Shown here: one piece after another, positions 11,347 through 11,870 of the stretch
Layout of the letters: each line of letters starts with the position of its first letter
Position numbering within the stretch: the first letter of the stretch is position 1
NCBI GenBank assembly: GCA_001819295.1
Contig: MHMD01000002.1
Span: forward strand, 16,449-28,318
Length of the DNA stretch: 11,870 bases
Direction: 5' to 3'
Source of the DNA: Candidatus Nealsonbacteria bacterium RIFCSPHIGHO2_02_FULL_43_13
GTDB taxonomy: Bacteria; Patescibacteriota; Minisyncoccia; Minisyncoccales; MHMH01
Position numbers and translations under genes: made by a program
The notes under the pieces: model-generated
What the model was told of the DNA's origin: nothing
Database searches by the model: none
Seen by the model: the letters and a program-made list of their open reading frames with translations, nothing else

Positions 11347-11870
11347 TTAAGGTAAACGAGGAATTAAACTGTGAAAGCCGAAGGATTCCATAGATTGGGT
11401 GGCTTTTGCTTTGTCGTAATTATTCCAGCTGCAATCCTGTAAATTAAAATCCATCGGCACGTCTTGATCAATTGTAGCTAAATCCTTACTCATGAGCGCG
11501 TCTTCTTTAGATTTGACCAAAAGCTCTTTAGTTTTGGGCTTAATCTCATCCAATTTTTGGTAAATATTTTCAAGGGTGCCAAATCTTTGTAAAAGGTCGG
11601 TAGCCGTCTTTTCGCCTACCCCCTTCACCCCGGGGATATTGTCGGTCGGATCGCCCCGCAAAGCGCGATAGTCGATCAGTTGTTTTGGTTTTAAGCCTTG
11701 ATATTTTTCCATGACTAAAGCTGTGTCGTACAAAACCGTGTCTTTGACGCCCTTTCTAAGCGTATAAACCTTGGTCTTGTCGTCGATAAGCTGAAGATTA
11801 TCCGAGTCGCCGCTGATAATAATAGTTTCTGTAGGAGAAAGCTTGGCGATCGTACCGATCAGGTCGTCGC
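11347..11870 (-). CDS. 5'-3' exonuclease (PolA N-terminal type), C-terminal part
   Basis: The last 173 residues are visible; the gene continues beyond the right edge. The frame is open to the window end, and the apparent short ORF start near 11733 is only an internal TTG. The visible part starts DDLIGTIAKLSP, then IIISGDSDNLQLI with the metal-binding aspartates, then the helix-hairpin-helix GDPTDNIPGVKGVGEKTA that grips the DNA backbone. It ends FGFHSLIPRLP with TAA, where a full PolA would continue into its 3'-5' exonuclease and polymerase domains. It is therefore a stand-alone flap/5'-3' exonuclease, useful for RNA primer removal, or the N-terminal product of a split polA. The cupin follows 17 nt downstream. 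Confidence 0.92.
   Translation of the reverse strand, partial: DDLIGTIAKLSPTETIIISGDSDNLQLIDDKTKVYTLRKGVKDTVLYDTALVMEKYQGLKPKQLIDYRALRGDPTDNIPGVKGVGEKTATDLLQRFGTLENIYQKLDEIKPKTKELLVKSKEDALMSKDLATIDQDVPMDFNLQDCSWNNYDKAKATQSMESFGFHSLIPRLP

Overview
The window looks like a piece of a Candidate Phyla Radiation (Patescibacteria, probably Parcubacteria-like) genome. This rests on moderate-to-low GC, lysine-rich proteins, very tight packing with overlapping starts and stops, a short Mur ligase lacking the usual N-terminal domain, and small proteins of CPR type. TGA is used as a stop (Mur ligase, mutM), so the code is standard, not the TGA=Gly code of Gracilibacteria. The lineage call is inference from gene style; no marker gene settles it.

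Layout. 1-420: a tRNA-Arg(CCG) on the minus strand and a 69-residue small protein on the plus strand with its own promoter, Shine-Dalgarno (SD) site and terminator. 417-2632: a Trm9/ALKBH8-type tRNA methyltransferase (minus) and Elp3 (plus), head to head with overlapping 5' ends. Together they could make mcm5U at tRNA wobble uridines. 2629-3737: a NIF3-family protein preceded by an overlapping 53-residue gene, driven by a consensus-like promoter. 3741-5396: a MurE-like ligase and an unrecognised 114-residue protein as an operon ending in a terminator. 5364-7628: uvrB and rpsT, overlapping, divergent from the Mur ligase across only 21 bp. 7629-9368: holA and mutM (minus). 9438-10841: an M16-type zinc peptidase with its own consensus promoter, strong SD and terminator, and a composition unlike its neighbours. 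10866-10964: a palindromic repeat abutting a broken copy of the mutM 5' end. 10970-11870: a cupin and the C-terminal part of a 5'-3' exonuclease that runs off the window.

The most interesting signal is a set of short palindromes scattered through the window. Several share the form GGnnGTCnGACnnCC or the arm ATGTTGGAGGC, often as two inverted copies around a 6-8 nt loop. They sit in-frame inside elp3 (twice), the Mur ligase and mutM, between mutM and holA, and exactly at the breakpoint of the mutM remnant. A different repeat-like 19-mer sits inside uvrB. They resemble a family of protein-coding palindromic elements, analogous in concept to Rickettsia palindromic elements. In mutM the palindrome coincides with a loss of about 14 residues relative to E. 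coli Fpg.

A second theme is expression. Several first-in-transcript genes (Mur ligase, uvrB, the 53-residue gene) have -10 boxes so close to the ATG that their mRNAs should be nearly leaderless. Clear SD sites are limited to the 69-residue gene, the gene downstream of the Mur ligase, and the probably acquired M16 gene.
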